Shown here piece after piece: positions 25,957 to 35,007 of a DNA stretch of 64,000 bases (position 1 is the first letter of the stretch; each line of letters starts with the position of its first letter). The notes beneath the pieces were generated by a model, which saw nothing but the letters and a program-made list of their open reading frames with translations, made no database searches and was not told the DNA's origin. The translations under genes were made by a program, and so were the position numbers. The stretch is from Methylaequor sp045563055. Lineage in GTDB: Bacteria; Pseudomonadota; Alphaproteobacteria; Methylaequorales; Methylaequoraceae. The DNA is taken from assembly GCA_045563055.1 (NCBI GenBank), contig JBJKUR010000012.1, positions 62,001 to 126,000 of the forward strand. Direction: 5' to 3'.

Positions 25957-27225
25957 ATGGATAAAATAGAAATAATAGGCGGCTTGCCTCTGAAAGGAAG
26001 AATTAAAATTAGTGGAGCTAAAAATTCAGCTCTTCCAATAATGGCTGCATGTCTCTTAACTGAAAAAAAAATATCCATTTCAAATGTTCCAGAGCTTTCA
26101 GATATTAACTCAATGATTAAGCTTTTAGAGTCCTTGAATGTAAAAATAAAAAAAAAAGAAAAAAAATTAGAATTAAACTCATTTAAACCTAGTTCACTAG
26201 TAGCATCGTATGAATTAGTTAGAAAGATGAGGGCATCCTTTTTAATTCTTGGTCCTTTAATAGCCAGATATGGTTCGGCTTCGGTTTCAATGCCTGGAGG
26301 TTGTGCAATTGGAACACGACCAGTAGATTTACATCTGGAAGGGTTAAAAAAAATGGGAGTAAGATTTAAAATTGACTCTGGATATGTTACAGGAAAAATT
26401 GATGGAAGATTAAGAGGAGCAACTATTAATCTTGATCAAATTTCTGTTGGAGCAACAGAAAATATAATTATGGCGGCTACACTTGCTGAAGGTAAAACTG
26501 TAATCAACAATGCAGCTAGAGAACCAGAGGTTATAGATTTATCTCTAATGTTAATAAAGATGGGGGCAGATATAAAAGGTTATGGAACAAAAAAAATTTC
26601 TATTATTGGTCAAAAATCATTAGCTGGATGTAATCATGAGATAATGCCTGATAGAATAGAATCAGGAACTTTTGCTCTATGTGTTTTTGGTTGTTCTGGA
26701 AAGATTCAGTTAGATAATCTTAATAAAGATGTCTGCAACCATCTCAAAAAAATATTTAAAAAATTGAAATCATTAAATTTTGAAACTATTAACAATGGAA
26801 ATAGTTTAATAGTAAGCAAAAATAAAAATATCGAAATATCTCTAACCGTTAGAACTGCAGAGTATCCTGGATTTCCAACTGATTTGCAGGCGCAATTAAC
26901 ATCTTCCCTTCTAAAAACAAGAGGTAAAAATGAAATTGTTGAGAATATTTTTGAAAATAGGTTTATGCATATAAGTGAATTAATTAGAATGGGTGCTAAG
27001 TTAAAACTAAATGGATCAAAAGTGATAGTAAGTGGTACAGAAAAATTAGTTGGAGCTGAGGTTATGGCTACAGATTTGAGAGCCTCGTCCTCATTAATTA
27101 TCGCAGGCTTAATGGCTAAAGGAAAGACAACCATTAACAGGGTTTATCATTTAGATAGAGGATATGAGAATATCGAAGAAAAACTAAAATTGTGTGGTGC
27201 TCAAATTGAAAGACTAAAAGAATGA
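25957..27225 (+). CDS. murA: UDP-N-acetylglucosamine 1-carboxyvinyltransferase
   Basis: MurA transfers enolpyruvate from PEP to UDP-GlcNAc, the first committed step of peptidoglycan synthesis. The 422-aa product has the substrate-loop Cys in MPGGCAIGTRPVDLHL (the fosfomycin target), an N-terminal ISGAKNSALPIMAA, and the C-terminal DLRASSSLIIAGL. It overlaps hisG by 4 nt. A murA-hisG-hisD order is seen in several alphaproteobacteria. Confidence 0.97.
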   Translation: MDKIEIIGGLPLKGRIKISGAKNSALPIMAACLLTEKKISISNVPELSDINSMIKLLESLNVKIKKKEKKLELNSFKPSSLVASYELVRKMRASFLILGPLIARYGSASVSMPGGCAIGTRPVDLHLEGLKKMGVRFKIDSGYVTGKIDGRLRGATINLDQISVGATENIIMAATLAEGKTVINNAAREPEVIDLSLMLIKMGADIKGYGTKKISIIGQKSLAGCNHEIMPDRIESGTFALCVFGCSGKIQLDNLNKDVCNHLKKIFKKLKSLNFETINNGNSLIVSKNKNIEISLTVRTAEYPGFPTDLQAQLTSSLLKTRGKNEIVENIFENRFMHISELIRMGAKLKLNGSKVIVSGTEKLVGAEVMATDLRASSSLIIAGLMAKGKTTINRVYHLDRGYENIEEKLKLCGAQIERLKE

Positions 27226-27884
27226 AAAAAATAATTATGGCTGTGCCTAAAGGTAGAATTCTAGAGGAATTAATTCCTTTATTTACTAAAACTGAAATTA
27301 AACCCGAGAAAGAATTTTTTAAAAATGATTCAAGAAAACTAATGTTTAATACAAATTTATCTAATTTTTATATTATAAGGGTAAGATCATTTGATGTTGC
27401 TACATTTGTTGCTCTTGGAGCTGCTCAAATTGGAATTGCAGGTGATGATGTTCTAAATGAATTTGATTACAAAGAGATTTATAAGGTATTAGACCTTAAA
27501 ATAGGGAAATGTAGATTAGCAATTGCAAAGAAGAAAAATTGTTCTGATACAAATTATTTAAATAATGGTCATGTAACTGTAGCAACAAAATACAAAAATA
27601 CCGTCACAAACTTTTTTGCTACAAAAGGTATTAGGGCAGAATGTGTCAAACTCAATGGAGCTATTGAGCTGGCTCCTAAGCTTGGGATTTGTTCGACAAT
27701 AGTTGATTTAGTTTCAACAGGAAAAACTTTAAAAGAGAATAACTTGGTTGAATCAGAAGTTTTATTAAAAATTACATCAAAGTTAATTGTAAATAAAATT
27801 TCATACAAGATATTAAATAATGATATATCAAAAATAATTAATAAATTTGAGAAAGTTATAAATGGTCAGAATACTAGAAACTAA
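27222..27884 (+). CDS. hisG: ATP phosphoribosyltransferase, short form
   Basis: HisG condenses ATP and PRPP, the first step of histidine synthesis. The 220-aa product is the short type that lacks the C-terminal histidine-binding domain and normally needs HisZ, a HisRS-like partner. No hisZ lies in the window. Motifs: AVPKGRILEELIPLF, AGDDVLNEF, and the PRPP loop LGICSTIVDLVSTGKTLKEN. Its end overlaps the hisD start by 23 nt. Confidence 0.94.
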   Translation: MKKIIMAVPKGRILEELIPLFTKTEIKPEKEFFKNDSRKLMFNTNLSNFYIIRVRSFDVATFVALGAAQIGIAGDDVLNEFDYKEIYKVLDLKIGKCRLAIAKKKNCSDTNYLNNGHVTVATKYKNTVTNFFATKGIRAECVKLNGAIELAPKLGICSTIVDLVSTGKTLKENNLVESEVLLKITSKLIVNKISYKILNNDISKIINKFEKVINGQNTRN

Positions 27885-29158
27885 ACAACGTAATTTCAAC
27901 GAAGCATTTGAAAAGCTTCTCAAGAAACGTGATAAAGATGATAGAAAGATAGATTCTATTGTTTCAGGTATTATTAATAAAGTAAAAAAAAAATCGGATT
28001 CGGCATTGGTAGAACTAACAAATAAGTTTGATAATTTTCCGGCCAATTCTATTAATGATCTAGTTGTAAACAGAAGAGAGCTTGATGATTCATATAACTT
28101 TGTTAAAAAACCCATTAGGAATTCATTAAAAAATGCAATTTCTAGAATAACCTCCTACCATAAAAAACAAAAACCATCTAATTTGATTTATAAAGACAAA
28201 CATGGAATCAAATTAGGTGGAATTTGGAATCCCATAGAATCTGTAGGGCTTTATGTTCCAGGAGGGACAGCTGCTTATCCATCTTCACTAATAATGAATG
28301 CAGTGCCGGCAGTAGTTGCTGGTGTTGATAGAATTGTTGTTACAGTGCCAGCAACTGATGGGGAAATCAATCCATTGGTTCTAGCATGTTGTAAAATGAT
28401 AGGTATAACTGAAATTTATAAGATTGGAGGGGCTCAAGCAATTGCTGCACTAGCTATTGGTACAAAAAACAATCAAATCAGTTGACAAAATATTTGGTCC
28501 GGGAAATGCTTTTGTAGCTTCTGCTAAAAAACAATTTTTTGGAACGGTAGGCATTGATATGATTGCTGGTCCTTCAGAGATATTAGTAATGGCTGATTCC
28601 AAAAATGATCCAGACCACATTGCAATTGATTTATTATCACAAGCCGAGCATGATAAATTTGCTCAATCAATTTTAGTTACAGACAATAAAATATTTTCTG
28701 AGAAAGTTATTAAAAGTATAAATAAGTATTTAAAAATTATCAAAAGAAAGGATATAGCGCAATCTAGTTGGAGGAATTTTGGAGCAGTAATAATTTGTAA
28801 TGATTTACAAAAGTCAGCTAGCCTTGTAAACAGAATTGCACCAGAGCACCTAGAGATAGCTGTAGATAAGCCCAGTGAAATTTTAAAAGATATTAGGAAT
28901 GCAGGTGCAATCTTCCTTGGAAGATATACCCCTGAGGCAATTGGTGATTATATAGCTGGTCCAAATCATGTTTTACCAACTGATAGAACTGCAAGATTTT
29001 CATCAGGACTAAATTTATTAGATTATTATAAACGTTCATCTATTGTTGAATGCAATAAAGATAACATTAAAAAAATTGGTCAGGACGCCATTAATCTTGC
29101 CTACGAAGAGGGTTTACAAGCACATGCTTTATCAATAGAATGCAGACTAAATAAATAA
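27862..29158 (+). CDS. hisD: Histidinol dehydrogenase, frameshifted in an A6 run
   Basis: HisD oxidises histidinol to histidine. The frame opens at 27862 and stops early at 28485 after KIGGAQAIAALAIGTKN; the other frame resumes with KSVDKIFGPGNAFVASA and runs to 29158. Deleting one A from the six at 28464-28469 restores GTKTIKSVDKIFGPGN, the expected joint, giving about 431 aa. The total span is 3n+1, as expected for one extra base. The zinc and substrate motifs GPSEILVMAD, LLSQAEHD and APEHLE are intact, so this looks like an error or slippage site and not decay. Confidence 0.9.
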
Positions 29159-29164
29159 AAACAT

Positions 29165-29384
29165 ATGGCAAAAGATGAATTAATGGAATTTATGGGAACA
29201 GTCAAAGAACTGTTACCCAATGCAATGTTTAGAGTTTTGCTTGATAATAATCATGAAATCATCGCTCATACTGCTGGAAAAAATGCGCAAATTCAGAATC
29301 AGAGTTCTAGCTGGTGACAGGGTAACCGTAGAAATGACTCCTTATGACCTCACTAAGGGTAGAATTACATTTAGACATAAATAA
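29165..29384 (+). CDS. infA: Translation initiation factor IF-1, frameshifted in an A6 run
   Basis: IF-1 is an essential OB-fold initiation factor. The reading frame starts MAKDELMEFMGTVKELLPNA but goes out of frame at the six A's at 29278-29283. Removing one A gives GKMRKFRIRVLAGDRVTVEM and the normal end DLTKGRITFRHK, 72 residues in all, exactly the family length. The span is 3n+1. Because infA is essential, the intact product must be made if the base is real. It lies between hisD and maf, the usual alphaproteobacterial place. Confidence 0.9.
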
Positions 29385-29387
29385 TTT

Positions 29388-29963
29388 TTGGAATTAAAGA
29401 AAAAAATAATACTAGCATCTCAATCTCCTAGAAGAAAAGAACTACTTCGTCAAATTGGAATAAATGATTTTAAAATTTTAAAACATTCAGTAGATGAAAA
29501 CTCTTATCAACTTTCTAATCCAATATCAAAGTCAATAATGAATTTAGCGGAGATGAAAGCTAAATCTATAAAAAAGAGTTTGATAAAAACTCACATAGTC
29601 ATTTCAGCAGATACAATAGTTATGAGAGCTGGAAAAGTTTTTCCTAAACCTTATTCTAAAGAAATTGTTAAAAGTTATTTAAAAACTCTTTCAAATAAAA
29701 AACACCATGTCTTTGGAGGTATTTGTGTGCTTTATAACAACATAGTATTTAGAAGGTTTATTAAAACAGAGGTATACTTCCACAAAATTTCTGAATTAGA
29801 TTTATCGGATGAAATTCTTGATGATGGTATTGGTAAGGCAGGAGGATACGCTATTCAAAATCACGGTGCAAAATTTGTTAGAAAAATTAGAGGTTGCTAT
29901 ACAAATATTGTTGGTATATCTATTCCAGAGTTATATAAAATATTAAAAAGCCTTGAGTTTTAA
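29388..29963 (+). CDS. maf: Maf-family nucleotide pyrophosphatase
   Basis: Maf hydrolyses modified or non-canonical nucleoside triphosphates (dTTP/UTP type). The 191-aa product has the N-terminal ASQSPRRKELLRQIG motif, the SADTIV acidic site and GKAGGYAIQ near residue 150. The start is a TTG, 3 nt after the infA stop; no ATG exists early enough. It ends the hisG-hisD-infA-maf run, 54 nt before tRNA-Phe. Confidence 0.93.
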   Translation: MELKKKIILASQSPRRKELLRQIGINDFKILKHSVDENSYQLSNPISKSIMNLAEMKAKSIKKSLIKTHIVISADTIVMRAGKVFPKPYSKEIVKSYLKTLSNKKHHVFGGICVLYNNIVFRRFIKTEVYFHKISELDLSDEILDDGIGKAGGYAIQNHGAKFVRKIRGCYTNIVGISIPELYKILKSLEF

Positions 29964-30017
29964 TTTGTAATTCAAAAATCGTGATATAATGTAAATATTT
30001 AATAATATTCATTTTAA

Positions 30018-30093
30018 GCCCAGGTAGCTCAGTTGGTAGAGCAAGCGACTGAAAATCGCTGTGTCGGTGGTTCAATTCCTCCCCTGGGCACCA
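30018..30093 (+). tRNA. tRNA-Phe (GAA), CCA encoded
   Basis: A 76-nt cloverleaf: acceptor GCCCAGG/CCTGGGC, D arm GCTC AGTTGGTA GAGC, anticodon loop CTGAAAA (anticodon GAA), T loop TTCAATT and genomic CCA. The T stem GGTGG/CCTCC has a T-T mismatch in its middle. The CCA ends only 5 nt before the start codon of a lipoprotein gene. Confidence 0.95.
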
Positions 30094-30098
30094 CTTCT

Positions 30099-30791
30099 AT
30101 GAAAAAAAGATTATTTCTTACAACCCTGATTTTGTTTATATTATCATGTGAAATGAATAAGCATGAATATTTTCCAGTTGTTGAGGGGATGCAATGGGTA
30201 TATTCAGTAAAAATCAATTCCTCATATACTGGAAAAAGTTATAACAAGAGAGTAATGATAACTAATTATGGTGTAAAAAAAAATAAAAACTCTTTAGAAA
30301 TTTCAAAATTATATTCTGATGGAAGTTTTTATACCTATGAAATTGTAAAAAATCAGTTAAGGAGAACCTCGGTAATTATTTCTTTCTCTGATGGAATAGT
30401 AGAACCAGTAAAAAAAATTATCTATCCTGATTTATTTTTCAATCAAGTAAAATGGGTGGTGAAAGAACAACTATTTTTGGTAAAAGGTTTTCAACCGCCT
30501 CTTTTGAATGTAAAGCCTAGATCACAATTTAATATGATATACACAGTAAAAAAAAAATATAAGACATTTGTTGAGAATGGACAATCATTTAAAAATTGCA
30601 TAGAAATAGTTGGCAATGGTTCAACCAACTTTATTGGAGACACAAGGTCTGGACCAATAAAAGTTGATATTAAGAATCTTGAAGTTCTCTGCGATGGAGT
30701 TGGATTAGTAAAACAAGTGCGATCAGAAAATACAGAGGCCTCAGCTTTCGGAAATATGACTCTAACCAAGAGTTTATTGAACTTAAACTAA
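30099..30791 (+). CDS. Putative lipoprotein, paralogue of the one at 5286
   Basis: No family recognised. From ATG 30099 the product has 230 aa with a signal sequence ending ILSC, so the lipidated Cys is residue 17. A longer frame running back through the tRNA is not real. It aligns with the 5286-5981 lipoprotein over its length, with shared blocks FKNC, STNFIGDTRSGPIKVDI, GVGLVKQVRSE and a final FG..T motif. There is no Shine-Dalgarno between the tRNA and the ATG, so translation is probably near-leaderless after tRNA release. Confidence 0.8.
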   Translation: MKKRLFLTTLILFILSCEMNKHEYFPVVEGMQWVYSVKINSSYTGKSYNKRVMITNYGVKKNKNSLEISKLYSDGSFYTYEIVKNQLRRTSVIISFSDGIVEPVKKIIYPDLFFNQVKWVVKEQLFLVKGFQPPLLNVKPRSQFNMIYTVKKKYKTFVENGQSFKNCIEIVGNGSTNFIGDTRSGPIKVDIKNLEVLCDGVGLVKQVRSENTEASAFGNMTLTKSLLNLN

Positions 30792-30792
30792 A

Positions 30793-31701
30793 ATGACTTC
30801 CGTTTCATTCGTAATTCCAGTTTATAACAAATCTTTATATTTAAAATACGTTGTTAGATCGCTTGAAGGGCAAAAAGGGGAATTTGAAAAAGAATTTATT
30901 TTTATAGATGATGGATCATCTGATGATTCTTATAAAAAACTACTATCACTGACAAAGAATCTTAATAACAGCGTTGTTATCAAACAAGAAAACAAAGGTT
31001 CTGCACATGCTACAAACGTTGGTATAAATCTAGCAAAAATGAAATATATTAAATTTCTAGATGCAGATGATGTAATTTTAAGTAATGCAACTAGTTGTCT
31101 TCTAAAATTACTTGAAAAAGATGATAATTTAATTCTTGCATACGGTCTTCAAAGAAAAGTTGCTAGATTAGAGGAAGTTGATCTAGAAGAAAATTTCAAT
31201 TTTCAAAATTGTACTAAATTATTAAATCCTATAAAAATGGCTATGAGAAATTCAATGTTTAATCCATCACAATGTTTAGTTAGAGCAGAGAGTTGTAAAA
31301 AGGTTGGTGGATGCGATGAAAGAATAAAATTCAGTCAAGAGTATTCACTAACTCTAAAACTGTCTAGACTGGGAAGCTTTATCAGATTAAATCATCCTAT
31401 TGCCATCCTACCCTTTAAGGCTCCTGGACAGATTTCAGAAAAAAAAGTAAACCAACTATATAGAGTTTCAAAATCTCTTGAATTATTTATTGAGGACTAT
31501 CCTGATTTAGATATAGGTTTAAAAACTTTTGCACAAAGGAGACTGACTGCTAGGTCCTGGAGATTTGCAAGACGCTTCCAAAAAGCCAGTATATTTTCTC
31601 AATGGTTTAAATTATATTTAAAAGGACTCTTTAGACTTAAAAATGATATTTTGGAGAATTGTAAGAAAGCTAATAAAATATATGAAGACTATTTTGATTA
31701 A
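30793..31701 (+). CDS. Glycosyltransferase family 2
   Basis: The 302-aa product has a GT-A domain at about residues 3-210, with SVSFVIPVYNKSLYLKYVV, IDDGSSDDS and FLDADDVIL as donor and metal motifs. The C-terminal 80 residues are helical and basic. It follows the lipoprotein gene after one base, so the two are probably co-transcribed downstream of tRNA-Phe. Its acceptor is unknown; a cell-surface glycan is likely. It is not close to the two WaaE-like proteins in the window. Confidence 0.87.
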   Translation: MTSVSFVIPVYNKSLYLKYVVRSLEGQKGEFEKEFIFIDDGSSDDSYKKLLSLTKNLNNSVVIKQENKGSAHATNVGINLAKMKYIKFLDADDVILSNATSCLLKLLEKDDNLILAYGLQRKVARLEEVDLEENFNFQNCTKLLNPIKMAMRNSMFNPSQCLVRAESCKKVGGCDERIKFSQEYSLTLKLSRLGSFIRLNHPIAILPFKAPGQISEKKVNQLYRVSKSLELFIEDYPDLDIGLKTFAQRRLTARSWRFARRFQKASIFSQWFKLYLKGLFRLKNDILENCKKANKIYEDYFD

Positions 31702-33086
31702 ATTACCTTTCCTGGGTTAAGAATGTTTTTGGGGTCAAACAATTTCTTAATTTTTTTCATGAGTTTTATTTCGTCATGACTTTTGTGAAGTATAAGTTCA
31801 TTCTTTCTAAGCTGACCTATTCCATGTTCAGCGCTAATTGCTCCTCCAAACTTGTTAACATTATCAAAAACAATACGGTTTATTGAATTTCTTATTAACT
31901 TCTTTTTAGATAACTCATAACTATTTATTAAGACATTAAAATGTAAATTATTATCACCGAGATGGCCAAAATTTATTATTTTACTAGCTCTATTAAACTT
32001 TTTAATCTCTTTAGATGTATTATGAATAAACGATTGAATATTAGATAATGGCACGGAAATATCATGGGCGATTATAAACTCTTCCTTTCTCTCAGCTAGT
32101 GGAATACTCTCTCTGAAACTCCAAAATCTATTATTTTCCGACTCTGATTTTGATATTATAAATTCATCAATATTTAGGTTTTGAAGACTGATATTAGATG
32201 CAATAAAATTACTAAAGTTTTCAATATTATTAAAATTTGATATTTCAATAAGAGAATAACACTCATTTCTTTTTAAATTATCTAATTTCAATTCATGTTT
32301 TTCTAGTATTTCAATTGACCCTTTATTCATGAATTCGAAACTGGTTATTAAGTCTTTAAATTTATTTAGTAAAAAAATATATAATTTTAGTACTTCTTTA
32401 AATTCCTTAAAGGAAGCCCAGATAACAATTTTTTCCTTAGGTAACGGATAAATTTGAATCATTGCAGAAGTTATGATTCCAAGGATACCTTCTGACCCGA
32501 TCAGTAATTGTTTTAGATCTAATCCAGTATTGTTTTTTTTTATATTTTTCAGACTGCTATAAACCTCACCATTTGGGAGAACTGCTTCTATACCGAGTAT
32601 ATTTTGTCTTATAGTGCCATATTTTATAACATTTAAACCTCCAGCATTAGTCGCAATATTACCGCCTATTTGACAATTACCTTTGGATCCCATAGATAAA
32701 GGGAATTCTCGATCAACCTTATATAATTCTTTTTTAACATCTTCCAAGACACAACCTGCTTCGACTGTCACAGAGTTTCCTAATAGATCAATCTCTCTTA
32801 TTTTATTTATTTTTGATAAATTTAAAATAATTTCATTCTTCTTTGATCTAGGGACTCCACCGCCTACGAGCCCTGTATTTCCACCTTGTGGCACAATTAA
32901 TATTCGTTCTTTTTCACAGATTTTTATTATTTCAGATATTTTTTGTAATGAATCTGGGAAAATAACTAAATCTGTATCACCAACATATTCTCCTCTCCAG
33001 TCGGTGGCGTAATTTTTAATAATAGTCTGATCAGTTGAGTATTGGTTTTTACCAAGAACTTTTAAAATACTATTGTAATTATTCAT
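31698..33086 (-). CDS. FAD-linked oxidase (D-2-hydroxyacid dehydrogenase type)
   Basis: The 462-aa product has a PCMH-type FAD-binding domain (PQGGNTGLVGGG at about residue 60, GGNIATNAGGLNVIKYG, GSEGILGIITSA) and a C-terminal FAD-oxidase domain with GHLGDNNLHFNV and SAEHGIGQLRKNEL. This fits the D-2-hydroxyglutarate/D-lactate dehydrogenase and GlcD group; the substrate is not certain. It overlaps the tsaC gene by 8 nt. Confidence 0.88.
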   Translation of the reverse strand: MNNYNSILKVLGKNQYSTDQTIIKNYATDWRGEYVGDTDLVIFPDSLQKISEIIKICEKERILIVPQGGNTGLVGGGVPRSKKNEIILNLSKINKIREIDLLGNSVTVEAGCVLEDVKKELYKVDREFPLSMGSKGNCQIGGNIATNAGGLNVIKYGTIRQNILGIEAVLPNGEVYSSLKNIKKNNTGLDLKQLLIGSEGILGIITSAMIQIYPLPKEKIVIWASFKEFKEVLKLYIFLLNKFKDLITSFEFMNKGSIEILEKHELKLDNLKRNECYSLIEISNFNNIENFSNFIASNISLQNLNIDEFIISKSESENNRFWSFRESIPLAERKEEFIIAHDISVPLSNIQSFIHNTSKEIKKFNRASKIINFGHLGDNNLHFNVLINSYELSKKKLIRNSINRIVFDNVNKFGGAISAEHGIGQLRKNELILHKSHDEIKLMKKIKKLFDPKNILNPGKVI

Positions 33087-34047
33087 AAATAGAAGCCCTT
33101 CTTAGTCTTTCATTGATTGTCTTTCCTATTCCAATATTAGGAATTGGGGCAACAACAATTCGTTTTTTTTTTAGTTTGTCTAATTTCCTTAGAAAGTGAA
33201 AAAGGTTATATGCAGCCTCGTTCAGGTTTGATGATTTAGATAAGTTTAATGAGGGTTTATGATTTATAATTATTTTATTTCCAAAATTTAAGAAAGCATC
33301 ACCCGATTTGGGATTAACTATATTAATTCTTAATGGAGTCGAAGGTGAATAGTGTTTAAGAAGTTGGCCGGGAGAATTTGGCTTTTCTAAATTAATACAT
33401 TCTTTTTCATTAGAATTAATATTTTTACCTAACACTTCAATAATTGTTAAGTGATCTATAACACCCATCCTTCTAATTTTATATTGTGAGGTTGTCATAT
33501 CTAAAATTGTTGACTCTAAACCAAAATCAGATCTTCCAGAATCTATAACTAAGTCTATATCTTCACCAAATGAATCAATTACATGCCCTGCATCTGTAGC
33601 TGATACTCCTCCACTAATATTGGCACTTGGAGCGGCTAGTGGTCGTTTTAACTTTTTTAAAATTTTATTCATTATTTTTGAAATTGGGTAACGTACTGCA
33701 ATTGTATCTAAATTCGAGAGTGCGTCTTTGTGGATCAGAAAAGATTTTCTTTTTGGTAAAATTAATGTCAAAGGACCGGGCCAGAATTTTTCCATAACTA
33801 ATTTAGCATCTCTACTTATCATACAAATTTTTTCTGCTAGATTTATAGAATTAACATGGATAATTAATGGGTTATTTTTCGGCCTTTTTTTTAATTTATA
33901 GAGTTTTTTTATTGCCGAGGGACTTCCTGGGTCACATGAAATTCCATATACAGTCTCAGTTTTTAAAGCCACTAATTTTTCATCTATTAAATAAGAAGTG
34001 GCAATTTTTGCTGCATCATCAGATTCTATAAGAATATTCTTTTTCAT
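33079..34047 (-). CDS. tsaC: L-threonylcarbamoyladenylate synthase (Sua5 type)
   Basis: This enzyme makes threonylcarbamoyl-AMP for the t6A37 modification of ANN-decoding tRNAs. The 322-aa product has the YrdC domain (ALKTETVYGISCDPGS, KKRPKNNPLIIHV, AAPSANISGGVSAT) followed by a linker and a C-terminal Sua5 domain (SPGQLLKHYSP onward), so it is the long form. It shares a minus-strand operon with the FAD oxidase. Confidence 0.93.
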   Translation of the reverse strand: MKKNILIESDDAAKIATSYLIDEKLVALKTETVYGISCDPGSPSAIKKLYKLKKRPKNNPLIIHVNSINLAEKICMISRDAKLVMEKFWPGPLTLILPKRKSFLIHKDALSNLDTIAVRYPISKIMNKILKKLKRPLAAPSANISGGVSATDAGHVIDSFGEDIDLVIDSGRSDFGLESTILDMTTSQYKIRRMGVIDHLTIIEVLGKNINSNEKECINLEKPNSPGQLLKHYSPSTPLRINIVNPKSGDAFLNFGNKIIINHKPSLNLSKSSNLNEAAYNLFHFLRKLDKLKKKRIVVAPIPNIGIGKTINERLRRASIYE

Positions 34048-34158
34048 GAATGTAATATATGAAAAATTATAAAAACTTTAAAGTTAAGATTGATTTACAT
34101 AAAGTTTTAATTAGAAAATTTTTTCAATTAATGATTTAATATAATTTTAAGAGAAACG

Positions 34159-34284
34159 ATGGATCCAAGATTCCATAAATATTTATATATTATAGCCATT
34201 TGTGCACTAATAATTGCCGTAATGACTATTTATAAAGGTCTTAACGAGATAAATATCTTTTTTAATGAAAGAATCAAGATTTAA
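34159..34284 (+). CDS. Small membrane protein (41 aa)
   Basis: A 41-residue ORF, MDPRFHKYLYIIAICALIIA then VMTIYKGLNEIN to RIKI, has one clear transmembrane helix (about 8-24) with a short N-terminus and charged tail. AGAG lies a few nt upstream. It converges on the gph gene and overlaps its end by 11 nt. Single-TM orphans like this are easily missed; the function is unknown. Confidence 0.42.
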   Translation: MDPRFHKYLYIIAICALIIAVMTIYKGLNEINIFFNERIKI

Positions 34285-34939
34285 TACCAGGAATTTTTAA
34301 AATTTCTTCGAATGAACTTACTTCATGATTTGGTTTTATTGAGTTATCTAATTTCCCATAACCATAATTTACAAAAATGGTTTGCATTCCAATTTTATGT
34401 GCGGGAATAATATCGTTCATGCTGTCACCAACCATGATTGTTTGTTCGGGTTTAACTTTGAGTATTTTTAAGCAATATTCTAACATTTCTGTATCAGGTT
34501 TGAGTTTGTGTTTATCGCTAGAACCTAGAACACAATCAAAAGAATATATAAGATTAAATTCTCGAATAATTTTTTCAGTAATCTCTTGTTTTTTATTTGA
34601 ACATAAAGCTATTTTGAATTTTGATTTTAAAGATTTAATTGTAACCTCTACATTGGGGTAAAGATGCGAGCTCTTGGAACAATTTTTGATATAGAAATCC
34701 AAAAAACAATCTATTAAAATATCCATTTTATTCGAAGGGACTTTTTCATGTAAGAAATTGTATGCCCTTTCTATCATTGCTTTTGCTCCTCCTCCAACTA
34801 AAGAACCTATAACGTTTTTATCAATGGTTTTAAGATTCTGTTTTTCTAATACATGGTTTAAAGCATGGAGGAGGTCTGGACCACTATTCAGTATTGTTCC
34901 GTCAAGGTCTAGTAAAATACACTTAATAACTTTATTCAT
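34274..34939 (-). CDS. gph: HAD-superfamily phosphatase, phosphoglycolate phosphatase-like
   Basis: The 221-aa product has the HAD motifs: nucleophile DLDGTILNSGPD near residue 10, ALCSNKKQE (motif II), a Lys in KPDTEMLEYC, and VGDSMNDIIPA (motif IV). The helical cap matches Gph, which removes 2-phosphoglycolate. In alphaproteobacteria this gene is commonly divergent from glmU, as here (68-nt spacer holding both promoters). Confidence 0.9.
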   Translation of the reverse strand: MNKVIKCILLDLDGTILNSGPDLLHALNHVLEKQNLKTIDKNVIGSLVGGGAKAMIERAYNFLHEKVPSNKMDILIDCFLDFYIKNCSKSSHLYPNVEVTIKSLKSKFKIALCSNKKQEITEKIIREFNLIYSFDCVLGSSDKHKLKPDTEMLEYCLKILKVKPEQTIMVGDSMNDIIPAHKIGMQTIFVNYGYGKLDNSIKPNHEVSSFEEILKIPGIKS

Positions 34940-35007
34940 AAAAAAAGATTTCTCTATGTAAAAAATGTTATACTATTATTTTAATTTTTATGCCAAGTTA
35001 AACTTAA

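Noticed and set aside
28464..28470. Programmed -1 frameshift at A-AAA-AAC in hisD.
   Set aside because: The downstream HisD frame is +1 relative to the start frame, so a -1 shift would enter the wrong frame.
30033..30098. An upstream extension of the lipoprotein frame through tRNA-Phe.
   Set aside because: It would translate the tRNA gene; the signal peptide starts at ATG 30099.
30029..30217. A minus-strand ORF across tRNA-Phe with a PRGGIEPPTQRFS-type peptide.
   Set aside because: This is the well-known spurious translation of a tRNA antisense strand.
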